Of a stretch of DNA of 26,431 nt, positions 11,560 through 23,077 are shown piece by piece. Origin of the DNA: Saccoglossus kowalevskii (Eukaryota > Hemichordata > Enteropneusta > Harrimaniidae); assembly GCF_000003605.2 (NCBI RefSeq), contig NW_003120936.1, positions 267,535-293,965 on the forward strand. Direction: 5' to 3'. Under the pieces are notes generated by a model. The model was not told the DNA's origin, did no database searches, and saw only the letters and a list, made by a program, of their open reading frames with translations. The first letter of the stretch is position 1; the number at the start of each line of letters is the position of its first letter. Position numbers and translations under genes: made by a program.

Positions 11560-11823
11560 TAGCTGGACAGAATAAACTTAGAACATAAATTATTCAAAAT
11601 GGAATTTTAATTGGAGGAGTATATAAATAATATTACATGTAAAGATGGTGGAATAAGAAAACGAATATGCAAACTAGGTTACCATCCCTTAATGATTGAG
11701 AAAGGTAGGTATATAAGGCCAAAGCTTAAAGTTGAACACAGTATCTGTACAAGATGCAACACAAACTCAATTGAGGATGAATTCCATTATGTTATGAATT
11801 ACTTGTACACTGATCTTTATTAA
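11560..11823 (+). pseudogene. C-terminal remnant of a non-LTR retrotransposon ORF2
   Basis: The frame at 11611-11823 encodes RKRICKLGYHPLMIEKGRY, then ICTRCNTNSIEDEFHYV. This matches the tail of many invertebrate LINE polymerases: an (R)-x-S/G-x-H-x-L-x-IE-x-GRY block followed by CxxC and EDE-HF, a putative zinc-binding motif. Just upstream (about 11560-11605), in shifted frames, QNKLRT and LFK can be read, the usual preceding block, with frameshifts and a stop. The final cysteine is lost and the frame runs into AT-rich repeat. It is a 5'-truncated dead copy and the reverse transcriptase domain is absent. Confidence 0.6.
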
Positions 11824-12050
11824 TTAATTTATTAATAATAACTTTATTGCACAACTAAATCATCAGAGGATTTAGTAAGGTAAAGAGAATAACAAGACAT
11901 AAATAAACAAATGTAATAAAAACAAACAATAAAACTGAACAAATAAAGACTAAAGAAATATAAAAACAATAACTTCAATATTCTCGCAACTATAATCAGG
12001 GGATTTATAAATAGTATCTTTAAGGTATAGTGAAAGGGCTTTTGCATTTT
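11824..12050 (-). repeat. Possible 3' tail of a second LINE-like copy on the minus strand, next to a TTAAT-rich junction
   Basis: Read on the minus strand, this segment ends with TGCAATAAAGTTATTATTAA (AATAAA complement at 11843-11848), a form common at the 3' ends of invertebrate non-LTR elements with short A/T tails. It abuts the + strand LINE fragment ending at 11823, so two remnants may lie tail to tail around a TTAAT-rich junction. The 67-residue minus-strand frame here is hydrophobic and AT-driven, and I do not take it as a gene. Confidence 0.3.
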
Positions 12051-12317
12051 TCATTACTTCAAGAAAAATATCTTCTGGTACCCGGTAAATTAGACTTGAT
12101 TTCACAATCTTCAAAATGTCGTTTTATTGATATGTGTATCCATGTATTAGGATATTGATGTTAGTACAATAAAGTTGCAACACACAATAAGAAATCGGCT
12201 CAATATTAGTTTATAATTGCAAAGCATCAATTATAGAAGCAGATTTGTTTGCACACCAATGGCACTTTCGTGGCTGACCTCTCTAGCATGATGACGGACA
12301 CTCTAAAAATAGAAACG

Positions 12318-12407
12318 TGACGTGAGACGCTGTGATTGGTCCACGAATATAAAACTGCGTACTTGACAGAATCTTTCAGGAGAGCTTTAATATCGTGCTT
12401 TGCGAAG
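12318..12407 (+). promoter_or_regulatory. Probable main MVP core promoter and non-coding leader exon
   Basis: In order: a CRE-like TGACGTGA (12318-12325), an inverted CCAAT box ATTGG (12335-12339), TATAAAA (12348-12354), and a pyrimidine-flanked CA (TTTCAGG) at 12378, exactly 30 bases from the start of the TATA box. The expected first exon 12378-12407 ends in a strong donor GCGAAG|GTAAGC. The next exon carrying the MVP start codon begins at 13389 after TTTTTCACAG, so a leader intron of about 980 bases is implied. The spacing is textbook, but the transcription start is inferred and no transcript evidence was available. Confidence 0.6.
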
Positions 12408-13061
12408 GTAAGCAAAATTTGTGTCATGTTTATTGTTATAATTTGTGACCCCAAGGCTATACACACCTGAAGATCATATTATAAAATATTGTTAGGTAAT
12501 GCTATATTAAGCAGTTTCGTGGTACCGCAGTGCAAAGTCTAAGGTGTCACGGGAAAAACTGTCTATGTGCTTTCGTGGTTACACATGTAATGGATTTGGT
12601 CCCCATATACAATACAATGTTGCCAACAAGTACAGTTATTGCATATGACTCCACGTATGATCAGTAGTTGAATTCGAGTTTGGATTGAGTAAACGCTCTT
12701 TGCTATACAAGATGGCCGTCGCCCTTAATACACGGAAATTGTTAGGTTTATATTCTTCCTGGTCCCTACTTTTTATGACAATTCAAAACATTTGAGCAGG
12801 GAAGAGAACTCGCAGTGTCCTGAATCAAATGTATTATCGACAGAGTCGATTACCGAACGAATCCCCGATGTTAAAAAAAAAGTGGGCGTGTCGATCAAGT
12901 TGTGTTTGTGTAATTGTATTTGTTGCTAAGCACTAAACGGAGCATTGGAATATGATGACATTATGTGAAACGTTGGCAAAAATTACATTGCTGACCATGA
13001 CAGCGAGAGTGCAGTATCAGCGGTTTCTACAAGGCTTGCACAATATTTCATGATGTGAGCA

Positions 13062-13270
13062 TGAGTCATCAGGTGACTGGCCCTATATAACAGCTGTAGT
13101 TCAAAGAGAAAAATACACTTGTCTTGGCTGGTCCTGCGTTTTAAATGACTGTTCTACTGTGATGATGGTATCGTAGTCATTATTTTATCAGCATTTAAGA
13201 AGCCTGTGCTACTATACTTACTTTCCAGTTATCAGCGTCTTTCTTCAGCACGTATATTTAATTTGTCACT
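13062..13270 (+). promoter_or_regulatory. Candidate second MVP promoter and alternative leader exon
   Basis: A perfect AP-1 site TGAGTCA (13062-13068) stands 15 bases ahead of a TATA box TATATAA (13084-13090). Transcription would begin near 13115. A consensus donor GTAAGT at 13271 would end a leader exon of about 156 bases. It would join the acceptor at 13388, leaving a 118-base intron with a good pyrimidine tract. The same segment could be a second leader exon of the upstream promoter, using the acceptor TTTCCAG ending at 13228. Confidence 0.4.
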
Positions 13271-13416
13271 GTAAGTTGGCCGACTATTGTCTCTGTCAAG
13301 CATCTAAAAGTTTGTGGTCAAATTATTAATTGATTTTGTTTTTCGCTTGTAAAGATTGAGACGCTAATATATTATTTCTTTTTCACAGATTATATTGAAA
13401 GCAATAATCTGCCATT

Positions 13417-16400
13417 ATGGATCGTCGACAAGTACGACCAAGCTCTGATGAGAATATTATCAGGATTCCTCCATTTTACTACATTCATGTATTGGATCAA
13501 AATTCAAATGTCACAAGAGTGGAAGTGGGTCCTAAGACCTACATACGCCAAGATAATGAAAGGTAATTTCTAACTTTAAATATAGAAGTAGATGTTCTGA
13601 AGCTGATTATATTTACATTTCCATGTTTTAAGGTTCTAAAATAGTGAATCAAGCTGTAGAAATTCTATTCCAAAAGATGCTGTGTCATAGTACCACCTGT
13701 TAGTGAATCAAGGTAGTGTTTATGCAAGCATGTTAAAATACAGAATTATACACCAGGACTCAATGACAGGGTTATCAATACTATTTGTTTTGAGGTTATT
13801 TCCTCATATTTTGTATGAACATCTATGGTGCATCTTTTTAATTTAATAAGGAAATTCAGATTGAGATCTTAGGATTTTTAATTTATTTTGAAAACAAATT
13901 TTACATTAAGTCAAATCACAGGGAGTCCATGAACTATAATAAAATGTACACCAAGTCTTGTTTTTTTAATTTATTCTATTAATATTGGTAAAGGAGAGGT
14001 ATTGGCAAAATTTGAGAAAGCAACTAATATTCTTCAAACTGGTATTTTTTATAAATTAGATTTGGCTTTTCGTTCATCTGTTTTTTTCAGTTTAAAAAAT
14101 GTGGGATTCCTGGAACCTTCATCCCTTAACTATTTTTATACACTAGCTCCAGCCAATACACCCCATACAGACTACAGTTTATTATAGTTCCTGGGCTCCC
14201 CTTTAGACAACTCCCCTTATCAATCATGCATAAAAAACAAAATCTTAATTTACAGTATGCTAGCTGACTATTGGTAAAGTGAAAGTAGGTATGTGGACGC
14301 TTGTTGAGACACATGACCTATATCAACAATCGATTTGCATATGAATATACAAATGTACAATGGCTGGCTAAAAAGAATGGAAGTGTTTTGATGAATGGAG
14401 AAAACATTTGCAATAAAAAAAAAGAAATGTTGGCTATTAGTCTTTTGAGTATCTTCATAGTTTTATTTTTACAAATTTGTTTTAAACCCCCTTCAAATAC
14501 TGGGAGAAAAATAACACATGATTCTATAACATCTCTTGATTTTTAATTCAAACGCAGGATTTTTTACACATCCAGTGATCTATTCATGGATCTAGTTCTG
14601 ATATAAATGCATGGTTATATATATCTTTGATAATCCCAAGGTCTGTAATAAATCATATGTATGCATAGCTAAGAGAAACATATTTTGCTTGAAACCATTT
14701 TGAGGAGAGGAATTTACAGTAGAAGTAGAAAGCATATATATTTAACAAATGTTTGCGTATTTACTCTTTTACAAATTCATCTCCCTTATGTAAATTAAAA
14801 TAAAATTAGAGTTATTTTTTTCAGCTTGTCTCAAATTAATATATAGTGTTTCCTTCCATATAAATGGTTCTATTTAGACAAATTTACTGAAATGTTCGTT
14901 TTGTAAAAATGACAGCTTGATTTTTTAAGTGTCTTAGAACAATCTGTGATGTTCATAATCAATGTATTGTCTTGATTTTCATGTAGAATCATTTATGGTC
15001 CTGAGAAAATGGTCACAGTGCCACCACGTCATTACTGTATTATAGAAAACCCAGCAGTTAGAGGAGACGATGGTACAGTCAAGTTTGATGTTAGTGGTCA
15101 GGTCAAACTCAACCATGCTGATCAGGATATCAGACTAGCTCAAGAACCATTCCCTCTGTTTCCTGGAGAAGTTTTAAAGCAGGTCGTGAGCCCTTTGAAA
15201 GTTGTTACAGCAAACACTGCTCTTAGACTGAGATCCATTCTGGATTTTGAAGATGACATTGGTTCGAAGAGAGTTGCTGGGGATGAGTGGTTATTTGAAG
15301 GACCAGGTCAGTTATTTTATTCATCATGTAAGAGGGAATTCTTCTCAAATATGTACTGCTAGACTAGTGTTTTCGCTGTCTTCTTATGGATTCACCTCTG
15401 TGCATCAATCCATCTATGCATACATCTCCTCTATTACCTTAACATTCAAATTCAACACATACGTACATTATACATTTCGGGGTACATATGCTCGTCCATT
15501 TGTTTAATAATTTGACTCAAGATTGTTAAATGGCTGCCATGTTCATGCTAACAATTCATCAAAATCAAGTATTTCTTTTTTTTTTTTTGAAGTGAATCAA
15601 ATTTGTGTATGTGTGATTTCTTTTAAACTTAGTTCATACATACAATATTGGGAGTTATGCATGTGTTTTGTTTCAAAAATCTGATTTAAAGAGGCTGATT
15701 GGTGGCAATTTTGTTTTAATGAATGCTGTCTCGAAACCATATTTCAGACAAGCTTTGATTGATCATTGAAAACTATGTATGCACATGTATTTCACATTCT
15801 GTTTCAGAATATGGTGGCTATTTTAATGGAAAAATTCATCAAAATTGAGCATTTTTGATCATATTTCATAAAGGATAGGATATTTTATTTGGAATGCAAC
15901 AATACAGGTTGTGTAAAGTTCAGTAAAATGGAATACAAACAAATAAACTAAAACAATGTTAAAATGTTAACAAGCTGTGCTAAATAGTTAGGAATAAAAT
16001 GATCATACGTTGAACACATAAAAGAATGAAACCTTCATCATGCATTTTGTTTTTCCAAATCAAATTTTAAAATGCCAACTGACAAACATTTTGTATTAAT
16101 GAATGCTGTTCCAGAACCAAATCTCTGACAATCCTTGATTGTTTGCAGGCAAAAATTTACAATGGCATTATATATCATGTCACATATTGATATGGCTGAC
16201 TTATTTCAGTTTTCTTTACTATTGAACATCGGGGCACTCTCATTACATGACATGGCATGTTTAATTAAACTTCTGCATGATGTTCAATCTTATATAGATT
16301 TACTATGCAAATTTTTTACCCTTAGATTTCTATGTCTAGTATGTCTAACCATCAACATATTTAGGATTTGAATGAAGTCTGAATTTCTAGCACTTTAAAT

Positions 16401-19400
16401 GAGTTTTGTTGTATTCATGATCTGTTGCTGTTTTTGATAATTTAGGAACATATATCCCTAAAAAGGAAGTTGTGGTGGAGGAGACCATCAGAGCTACAGT
16501 AATAAAACCAAATCAAGCGATAAAACTACGTGCCAGAAAAGAGACGCTTGACAGGGATGGTAACCCACGCGTGACTGGTGAAGAATGGCTGGTCAGAAAG
16601 ATAGGTGCCTATTTACCTGGTGCCTATGAGGAAGTGGTGGATATTGTTGATGCATACGTGCTTACTGATAAGGTACATATACCTATGGTATATTGTTTCA
16701 GGGTTGAACAAATACAGGTTAAGTCCTTGAATGCAAAAGTTATATTTTGTTTTATTTCACAAATTTTTCATAATATTTCCAGATATTTTTAAAAATATTT
16801 TATTTAGCCCTTTATCGAATGAGAAATTATCTCCAATTGGTCCATTATTATTGACAAATTTAGAAATATGGGAAATCAAAATTTGATCGGTAAAATAACC
16901 ATACTCTGGGTAAAGGAAGAAGGGAGTGGAAAATTGGGCATGGTTTATTTGTGTATTTTTTTCTGCAATTTTATGAAATTATTATACAAACTATGAATTG
17001 ATATTATCCTGTTTATGGAAAGGTTGCCTGAATAGTAAATTGATTTCTTTGATACTTTGGGATTTTGGATAATGTCAACATGAACACAACAAACCTGTAC
17101 GTAATTTCTTCATTTACCATTCCAATTCTGTAAATGAAAGTTTAAAAAAAAAGATGCTAAAATACTCACTTTCAACCTTCTGCCCTGTAAACGAAGAATT
17201 CAAGTTCACTGTGCGCATGCTTTCACTTTCCATGCCCATTACATTTGTCACTGTACTGGCTTGTGGCAACCAGCCTAAACAATTTGATGGCCCAAATTAA
17301 TATTTTAATAGTCAGCCCTTAGAATTGACTGTGAATCAAATATGGCAATCAAGTTCAAGATTTATTATTATGACACACCATCACTATGTGATATTGCCAA
17401 TTTAGCTTGTTTTACATTTTCTGTTATCAATTTGACTTCAAAATAGTATGCAGATTCAAGGTCAATGACATGCAATGAAGCTAATATTAATATTGTCTGA
17501 TAGTGCATAACAAAAACTTAATCTAACACTCAAATATGGATATATATATATATATTTATATATGTTAAAATCAATGATACATGCACGATACAATATGGCA
17601 ATAACAAATTCTTCATAATTTTCAGAAAGCACTTCACATGAGGGCAACACGAACCTTCAAAGATGACAGTGGAAAGCTTCGTAGAAATGGTGAAGAATGG
17701 TTAGTGAAAGTGGAGGATGCAGAGACGTACATTGCCAATGTATATGAGGAGGTTGTTGGTGTTGTACCCATCACTACGCTAACTAACAGACAATACTGCG
17801 TGATATTGGACCCCTCAGGTCCCGACGGCAAGCCACAACTCGGACAGAAAAAACTTGTCAAGGTGAGTATTATAATTTCAAATAAAATTTAAGCTGAGAC
17901 TGATCAAAAATGATAAGTTGAAGCATTGAAGGCAGATCACACAACCCAGCAAGTTTGATTGACATTTTATTGGCATATTGAAACATAATAATTCAATTTT
18001 ATCTGTTCACCATTTATTGGATCTCGTATACGATTATTCATCAGCTATTTATAGAGTTTGTTGTTTATTGTGGTAATTGTTTTCCCTGATGAATCTAGTG
18101 TACGGTATTACTGTAAAATACTGTATTTTAGCTGGGATTAATTTTCGCTGAAAAGATTATTTTGGGTGTTTTGTATGGAATTTATTTTCACTGATATCTG
18201 ACAAATATATTCACTGGATTTTATCATTCCTTCAGTGAAAAAAGCAAAAATTAATTCCAAGCGAAAATAAAGTATTTTACAGTACCATAGCAATGCTTTT
18301 CATTTCTAGGGAGAAAAATCGTTTTTCTTACAACCTGGTGAAAAATTAGAAAAAGGTACTCAGAATGTGTACGTACTTGGAGAAGATGAAGGTCTTATTC
18401 TTAGAGCCACTGAAGCCTTCAAAGATGAGGTAAATATAATGCTGTCTGTTTACACTTTGCAGTAGCAATTTAGATGTAAAGTTTGGAGTGACAACAGTAA
18501 CATTCAATGTTTATACACCTAGCACAGACAAATAAAAAAAACATGTATTATCTGTAAACATTATTAGGGAGGTATAAATATCATGATTAATTGACTCTAC
18601 ATAAGTGATCTATTTTATCATGTTTTTCATATATTAACATTGTTGTAGCTTCCTAGTGTAAGTCACAATACATATCATGATAAAACCTGTACTTTATCTC
18701 TGCTAACTGGGGTGAATACCTTGTGCTTTACAGGGCACTGATAGAAGACCTGGTGATCGTTGGATGATCCGTGGCCCAACTGAGTATGTTCCACCTGTCC
18801 AGGTTGATGTGGTGACAAAAAGAAAAGCTATTCCCCTAGATGAAAATGAAGGTATCTATGTGAGAGATACAAAGTCTGGTAAGGTGAGTTAGCAAAGATG
18901 TGTACTGAAAAAAAATTGACAAATATTCAGAAGAAGAATTAGAAGTATAGTATATAGTATGGACCAATCTTATAATTGCACAATGTTTAATAAATATGCA
19001 TTAAAATAATATCCAAAAGAAATTCTTGTGGCCTAGAATAACTGTGAAAAATATTGCTGTGTCATAAATCAATGGAGCAATACAATTTATGCTGAAAAAG
19101 AAAACAGTTTTAATTTAAATGATTTTATTCTCCCTGAATTTAAGTCTTATGAAAGCTTTGATTCTGACAATTAGCAACATTAAGGCCAAGTAGATACATT
19201 AAAAAATCTATTTTCTAATTTTAGGTGAGAGCTGTGACTGGGGAAACTTACATGCTGACGCAAGATGAGGAACTGTGGGCCAAGGAGTTACCTCCTATTA
19301 TTGAAAACCTGCTCCAGAGCAATAAGGACCCTTTAGCTGACCGTAGTGATCGTGGCAGTGCATCTGGAGCACAGAAAAGCAGAGAGAAAACGAAAGTAGT

Positions 19401-22400
19401 TTCATTCCGTGTGCCTCATAATGCAGCCGTACAGATTTATGATTATAAAGACAAGAAAGCTAGGTGAGAACGTCATATGTTTATAGTTCAAGGTGCCTAA
19501 AGACGGTGGATTTTATGCGTTTAATATCTGTATTATACATTTTTTCAGCCAAAACTCATTTCATGCCACAATTTTCATTAAATTTGTTGTAGTTGCTCAG
19601 TCAACATATGTAAACAACTTTTTGGAATGGACCACATTTGTTACATACTAATGTTGTAAAATGATTCTTGAACAACTGGATTCATCCTTGGAGATAAAAA
19701 GTTAGCTCCAATCAGTATAAACACTACTGTAATGTTACAAAAATGAAGGAGGCTGTAATGATAATATACTTGAGACAAGGTGTTTGTTGGATGCAATAAG
19801 TTAAGCAAACACAAGTAAATATACTGTCATTAACTTCACTTTTAATAAAGCTAATAATTCTATTTGGTGTTTTTTTCCAGAGTAATATATGGACCAGAGT
19901 TGGTCATGCTTGGACCGGATGAGCAGTTTACTCAACTTTCCTTGTCTGGTGGTAAACCTAAAAGACCAAATGTTATCAAATCATTAGTTTTGCTACTTGG
20001 ACCAGATTTTTGCACTGATATTATCACCATAGAAACAGCTGATCATGCTAGATTACAGTTACAATTGTCTTACAACTGGTAAGTAAATAAAGCTCAACAT
20101 GATAGTTTTTCTAACTGAAATAAAATGTGTGCAATGCTTTGTTTTTCAGATAAATTTGCATTTTATCTTCATTTTCACTGGGATATTAATATTCAAATCT
20201 AGATTTGGTGATTATTTAGTTCATAGTATAAAAGATAGCTGTGTTTCTGAACAACACACTGTAGCAGAAATGGTTTATTGTGTCATACTGCCCTCAGTGT
20301 CACATTTTTTATATAACTTTGTTTTTATACCCTGTGATATATTTTAATAGGCATTTCAATATTGATGACAAGAATGATGCTAAGGAAGCTGCCAAATTAT
20401 TCACCGTACCAGACTTTGTGGGAGATGCTTGTAAAGCCATTGCATCTCGTGTGAGAGGTGCCGTTGCTAGCGTTCAATTTGATGATTTCCATAAGGTGCT
20501 TATTACATTATTTACTGTTATATTTGTTGCATAGACCCTTCTCCTCATCCAATGTGGTGATGTTGTAGATGCATTATTGTTTAAATAGGCAGAGCATTCC
20601 AACGGATACAATGATTTGCACTAGATTTTTTATATATAGCACAAAACAAGTCGAAAATCACCAGAGCCTAAAGCTGTATGTGATAAAAAATTCTTGTAAT
20701 TCATTAAAAGACACTATTAGTATCTATCCTGAACTTAATTGCTAATCCTTTGTAACATATTTTTTATCATGCTTCTCACTTTCAGAATTCAGCTAAAATC
20801 ATCCGTGCTTCAGTCTTTGGGCTGGATGAGAAACAGAAAGTGCGTGACCGTTTTGTATTCCCCCAGAACAACTTGGTAATTACCAGTATTGATATTCAGT
20901 CAGTTGAACCAGTTGATCAACGTACCAGAGATGCCTTACAGAAATCTGTTCAGTTGGCAATTGAAATTACCACTAATTCACAGGAAGCCACAGCAAGGTA
21001 GGAATGGTCAATCACTTTGTATAAATTTTCCTGTTATGAGGTTGTGATGTTGATTCTATATCTTTTTGAATTGCGTCTACAATTAAAATAGATACACAAA
21101 AGAATTTCTTGACCAAATGTTTCATTAAATTTGTGGATAGAAGTTGAATTTGTATGACTAATGCATCAAAAATAAATGCATGTAATTTTTAACTATATTA
21201 AATTATGATTCTTCATGACTTGAAAACCTTTTTTTTCGAGCTCACAGTATTTGTTTGATGAAACACTGAAATCCTTTAATATGCATATACTTTGTCTTGG
21301 TATGCACATGTGTGTTAATGTGTCCTGCAAATGCAACATTTTTAGTTTATGATAACTATCTATCAAACAGTACTAATATACAATATATATTAATGCCCAT
21401 ATTGCATCTTTAAACAATCTGAGTTATGAATTGGCAGTAGATGGAGAAATGTTGATTAATGATATTTTGACCCAAACTATCATTTAAAAAGACCAAATAT
21501 TACACAAGATGTTTATAGTTAGAAATGAATTGAAAGTGAGTAATAATAATGATAATGTATATTACTCTAGACATGAAGCAGAGCGTCTTGAGCAAGAGGC
21601 AAAAGGTAGACTAGAACGCCAGAAGATTCTAGATGAAGCAGAGGCTGAGAAATCTCGAAGAGAGCTGTTAGAATTGCAAGCTAATAGTGCTGCTGTTGAG
21701 AGTACTGGTCAAGCTAAGGCAGAAGCACAGTCTCGTGCTGAGGCTGCCAGAATTGAAGGCGAAGCTGCTGTTCAACAAGCTAAATTGAAAGCAGAAGCAG
21801 CCAGAATTGAAGCAGTAAGTTATATTGATTTATGTACAAAGAAACCACAGATTTTCTTTGACAATAATAGTAAAGATATCTATGTTAATGAAATGATATT
21901 AAAAGAATAGTGGCATGGAAGTGGTTGTCTATTGCCAACACACTTTAATGAATTTTACCAATGAGACACTCCCAGGTCAAACCATGCAGAAAATCATCAT
22001 AGTGGAAATTTATCAAGTGTGTGTATAGTCGAATACATTCAACAAAAATAATGAATAAAGTTATTGACTTCTGCTGTTTTCTCCACAGACTTTAATGATT
22101 TTTACACCTTAAATTTTGATGGTTTGTAAATAAATAACATTGTAATAAAATGTGGACATTTTTTTAATCCTTTCTGTTTCATCATTGTGATAGTTTTTTG
22201 GCAATCAATGATGCAACTTTACCCTATAATCTGGTGCATGGTGACCACAAATTGTGTTTTGAATAATTTTGGGGGGTGCGACTAAGCTGAGTACCTGGAC
22301 ACCAAGTCGGGCGAGTATGATTTATTATGTAATAATATGGTGTTACATTATTTTTACAGGAATCTGAGTTGGAGAGATTAACAAGAGCGCGTGAGGCGGA

Positions 22401-23077
22401 AACTAAATATCTGAAGGAAAACAACACATTGGAGATTGCTAAATCAAGAGAAGTTTCTGAAATTGAAGTTGAAAAATTCAAAAACATGGTTGGTGCTATT
22501 GGAGCTGACACTATCCGTGCTATTGCTGTCTCGGGTCCTGAAATGCAGGTAGGTTGATTTGTTCAGACAGAATACAAAAGGAACTGAGTTGCCCTCTAAT
22601 GAAACTGAATCTGTACAAATCTCAAGTTAAAATTGAAAATCAATTATCTTGTGTCTTTTTGTTTACTCCTGAAGTAAAATTGGTTGTGAATGTGTAGGCG
22701 ACTACTGAGACACAAATTTAAATGTTGTATCCTCTGATTTCCTTTATTTTGTTCATAAAATGTGAATTTTGTTTTACCAACAATGAATCTTTATTATTAA
22801 ATTTATTTGACAGATTTATTTGTACTACCATATATTATTTTGATAATTAATCCATTCACTAAAATCCTCAACATGATTTACAGTAACTGAATTTCTATTA
22901 ATTTTTTTTTCATATTAGGTAAAACTGTTGCAGTCACTTGGGCTGAAAACAACATTGATCACTGATGGAAACTCCCCAATTAACCTATTCAACACTGCAC
23001 ATGGTCTACTTGGTGCTACTTCAGCACTTCCAAGCTCCGAAAAATTACGTAGTGATTGTATTGACTCTGATGATTAA
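13417..23077 (+). CDS. MVP: Major vault protein (complete, 13 coding exons)
   Basis: Coding exons: 13417-13562, 14987-15306, 16446-16672, 17626-17862, 18310-18429, 18734-18883, 19225-19463, 19881-20078, 20351-20495, 20786-20997, 21571-21814, 22360-22548 and 22919-23077 (TAA). All junctions are GT-AG and all phases agree, giving 861 residues, the length usual for MVP. MVP forms the shell of the vault, a large cytoplasmic ribonucleoprotein barrel of two half-shells; its cell role is still debated. Seen: [17 protein letters not shown] near the N-terminus; shell repeats with recurring [10 protein letters not shown] and GEEWLV elements (residues about 1-505); SPFH-like shoulder with [20 protein letters not shown] (about 510-630); charged, alanine-rich cap helix with [19 protein letters not shown] (about 635-780); cap end with [10 protein letters not shown] and SPINLF. 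Acidic loops known in mammalian MVP near residues 375 and 610 are shorter here. The start is chosen from the GCCATTATGG context. Confidence 0.97.
13563..14986 (+). other. MVP coding intron 1 (no gene)
   Basis: Donor GTAATT, acceptor TTTTCATGTAG. It is AT-rich with short open frames at 14002-14546 that have no start context, codon bias or motif I recognise. I see nothing else in it. Confidence 0.8.
15554..16170. repeat. Diverged direct duplication inside MVP coding intron 2
   Basis: Two blocks recur in the same order. ATTCATCAAAAT at 15554 recurs at 15834, each followed by a similar AGTATTTC/GCATTTTT stretch. AATGAATGCTGT at 15719 recurs as AATGAATGCTG at 16099, within a longer similar tract (GCAT..TTTTGTTT..AAATC, then GAACCA..TCT..GACAA..CTTTGATTG). 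The spacings are 280 and 380 bases, so the second copy carries about 100 extra bases. It is an old duplication or two copies of a repeat family. No coding content. Confidence 0.5.
16673..17625 (+). other. MVP coding intron 3, with (TA)n microsatellite
   Basis: Donor GTACAT, acceptor TAATTTTCAG. A short run of alternating TA lies at 17539-17556. Otherwise it is AT-rich spacer with nothing recognisable. Confidence 0.7.
18109..18284. mobile_element. 176-bp MITE with about 42-bp inverted ends, inside MVP coding intron 5
   Basis: The left end from 18109 (TACTGTAAAATACTGTATTT...) and the reverse complement of the right end (ending 18284) agree at about 36 of 42 bases, through TTTTAGCTGGGATTAATTTT against TTTTCGCTTGGAATTAATTT. 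The tips are TACTGTAAAATAC / GTATTTTACAGTA. A nested inverted pair, TTTTCACTGA and TCAGTGAAAA, lies inside. A TA target duplication would place it with Tc1/mariner-type elements. It ends 25 bases before the exon at 18310, very close to that exon's acceptor region. Confidence 0.75.
21815..22359 (+). other. MVP coding intron 11 (no gene)
   Basis: Donor GTAAGT, acceptor TTTTTACAG. A slightly GC-richer patch at about 22270-22320 breaks otherwise AT-rich spacer. The minus-strand open frame across 22224-22511 is the antisense shadow of the next exon. Confidence 0.6.

Larger units (their letters stand above)
7783..12347. other. Intergenic region between the WD40 and MVP genes
   Basis: It starts with the WD40 3' untranslated region, whose end is unclear: ATTAAA at 8184, first AATAAA at 9730. 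The rest is AT-rich non-coding DNA with the elements listed separately (8948-9318, 10079-10152, 10456-10635, 11560-12050). Open frames between 7862 and 9170 on the minus strand are short and match nothing I know. I see nothing in 8190-8940, 9410-10070, 10640-11550 and 12051-12300 beyond AT-rich spacer, except a slight rise in CpG near 12.25 kb where the promoter begins. Confidence 0.7.

Noticed and set aside
11844-12047. 67-codon hydrophobic minus-strand frame that could look like a membrane protein
   Set aside because: It is AT-driven (Phe, Leu, Ile, Tyr from T-rich DNA) and overlaps the probable retrotransposon tail.
15261-15270. GGTTCGAAGA, resembling a Pol III B box, considered as part of a vault RNA gene beside MVP
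   Set aside because: It lies inside an MVP coding exon in the protein's reading frame, with no A box upstream and no T-run terminator at suitable distance.
15247-15507. 86-codon + strand frame overlapping the end of an MVP exon
   Set aside because: It is a shifted frame of the MVP exon reading on into intron sequence.
17539-17556. Alternating TA run
   Set aside because: An ordinary microsatellite inside an intron.
17634-17861. 75-codon open frame on the minus strand
   Set aside because: It is the antisense shadow of the MVP exon 17626-17862, whose + strand translation is clearly MVP.
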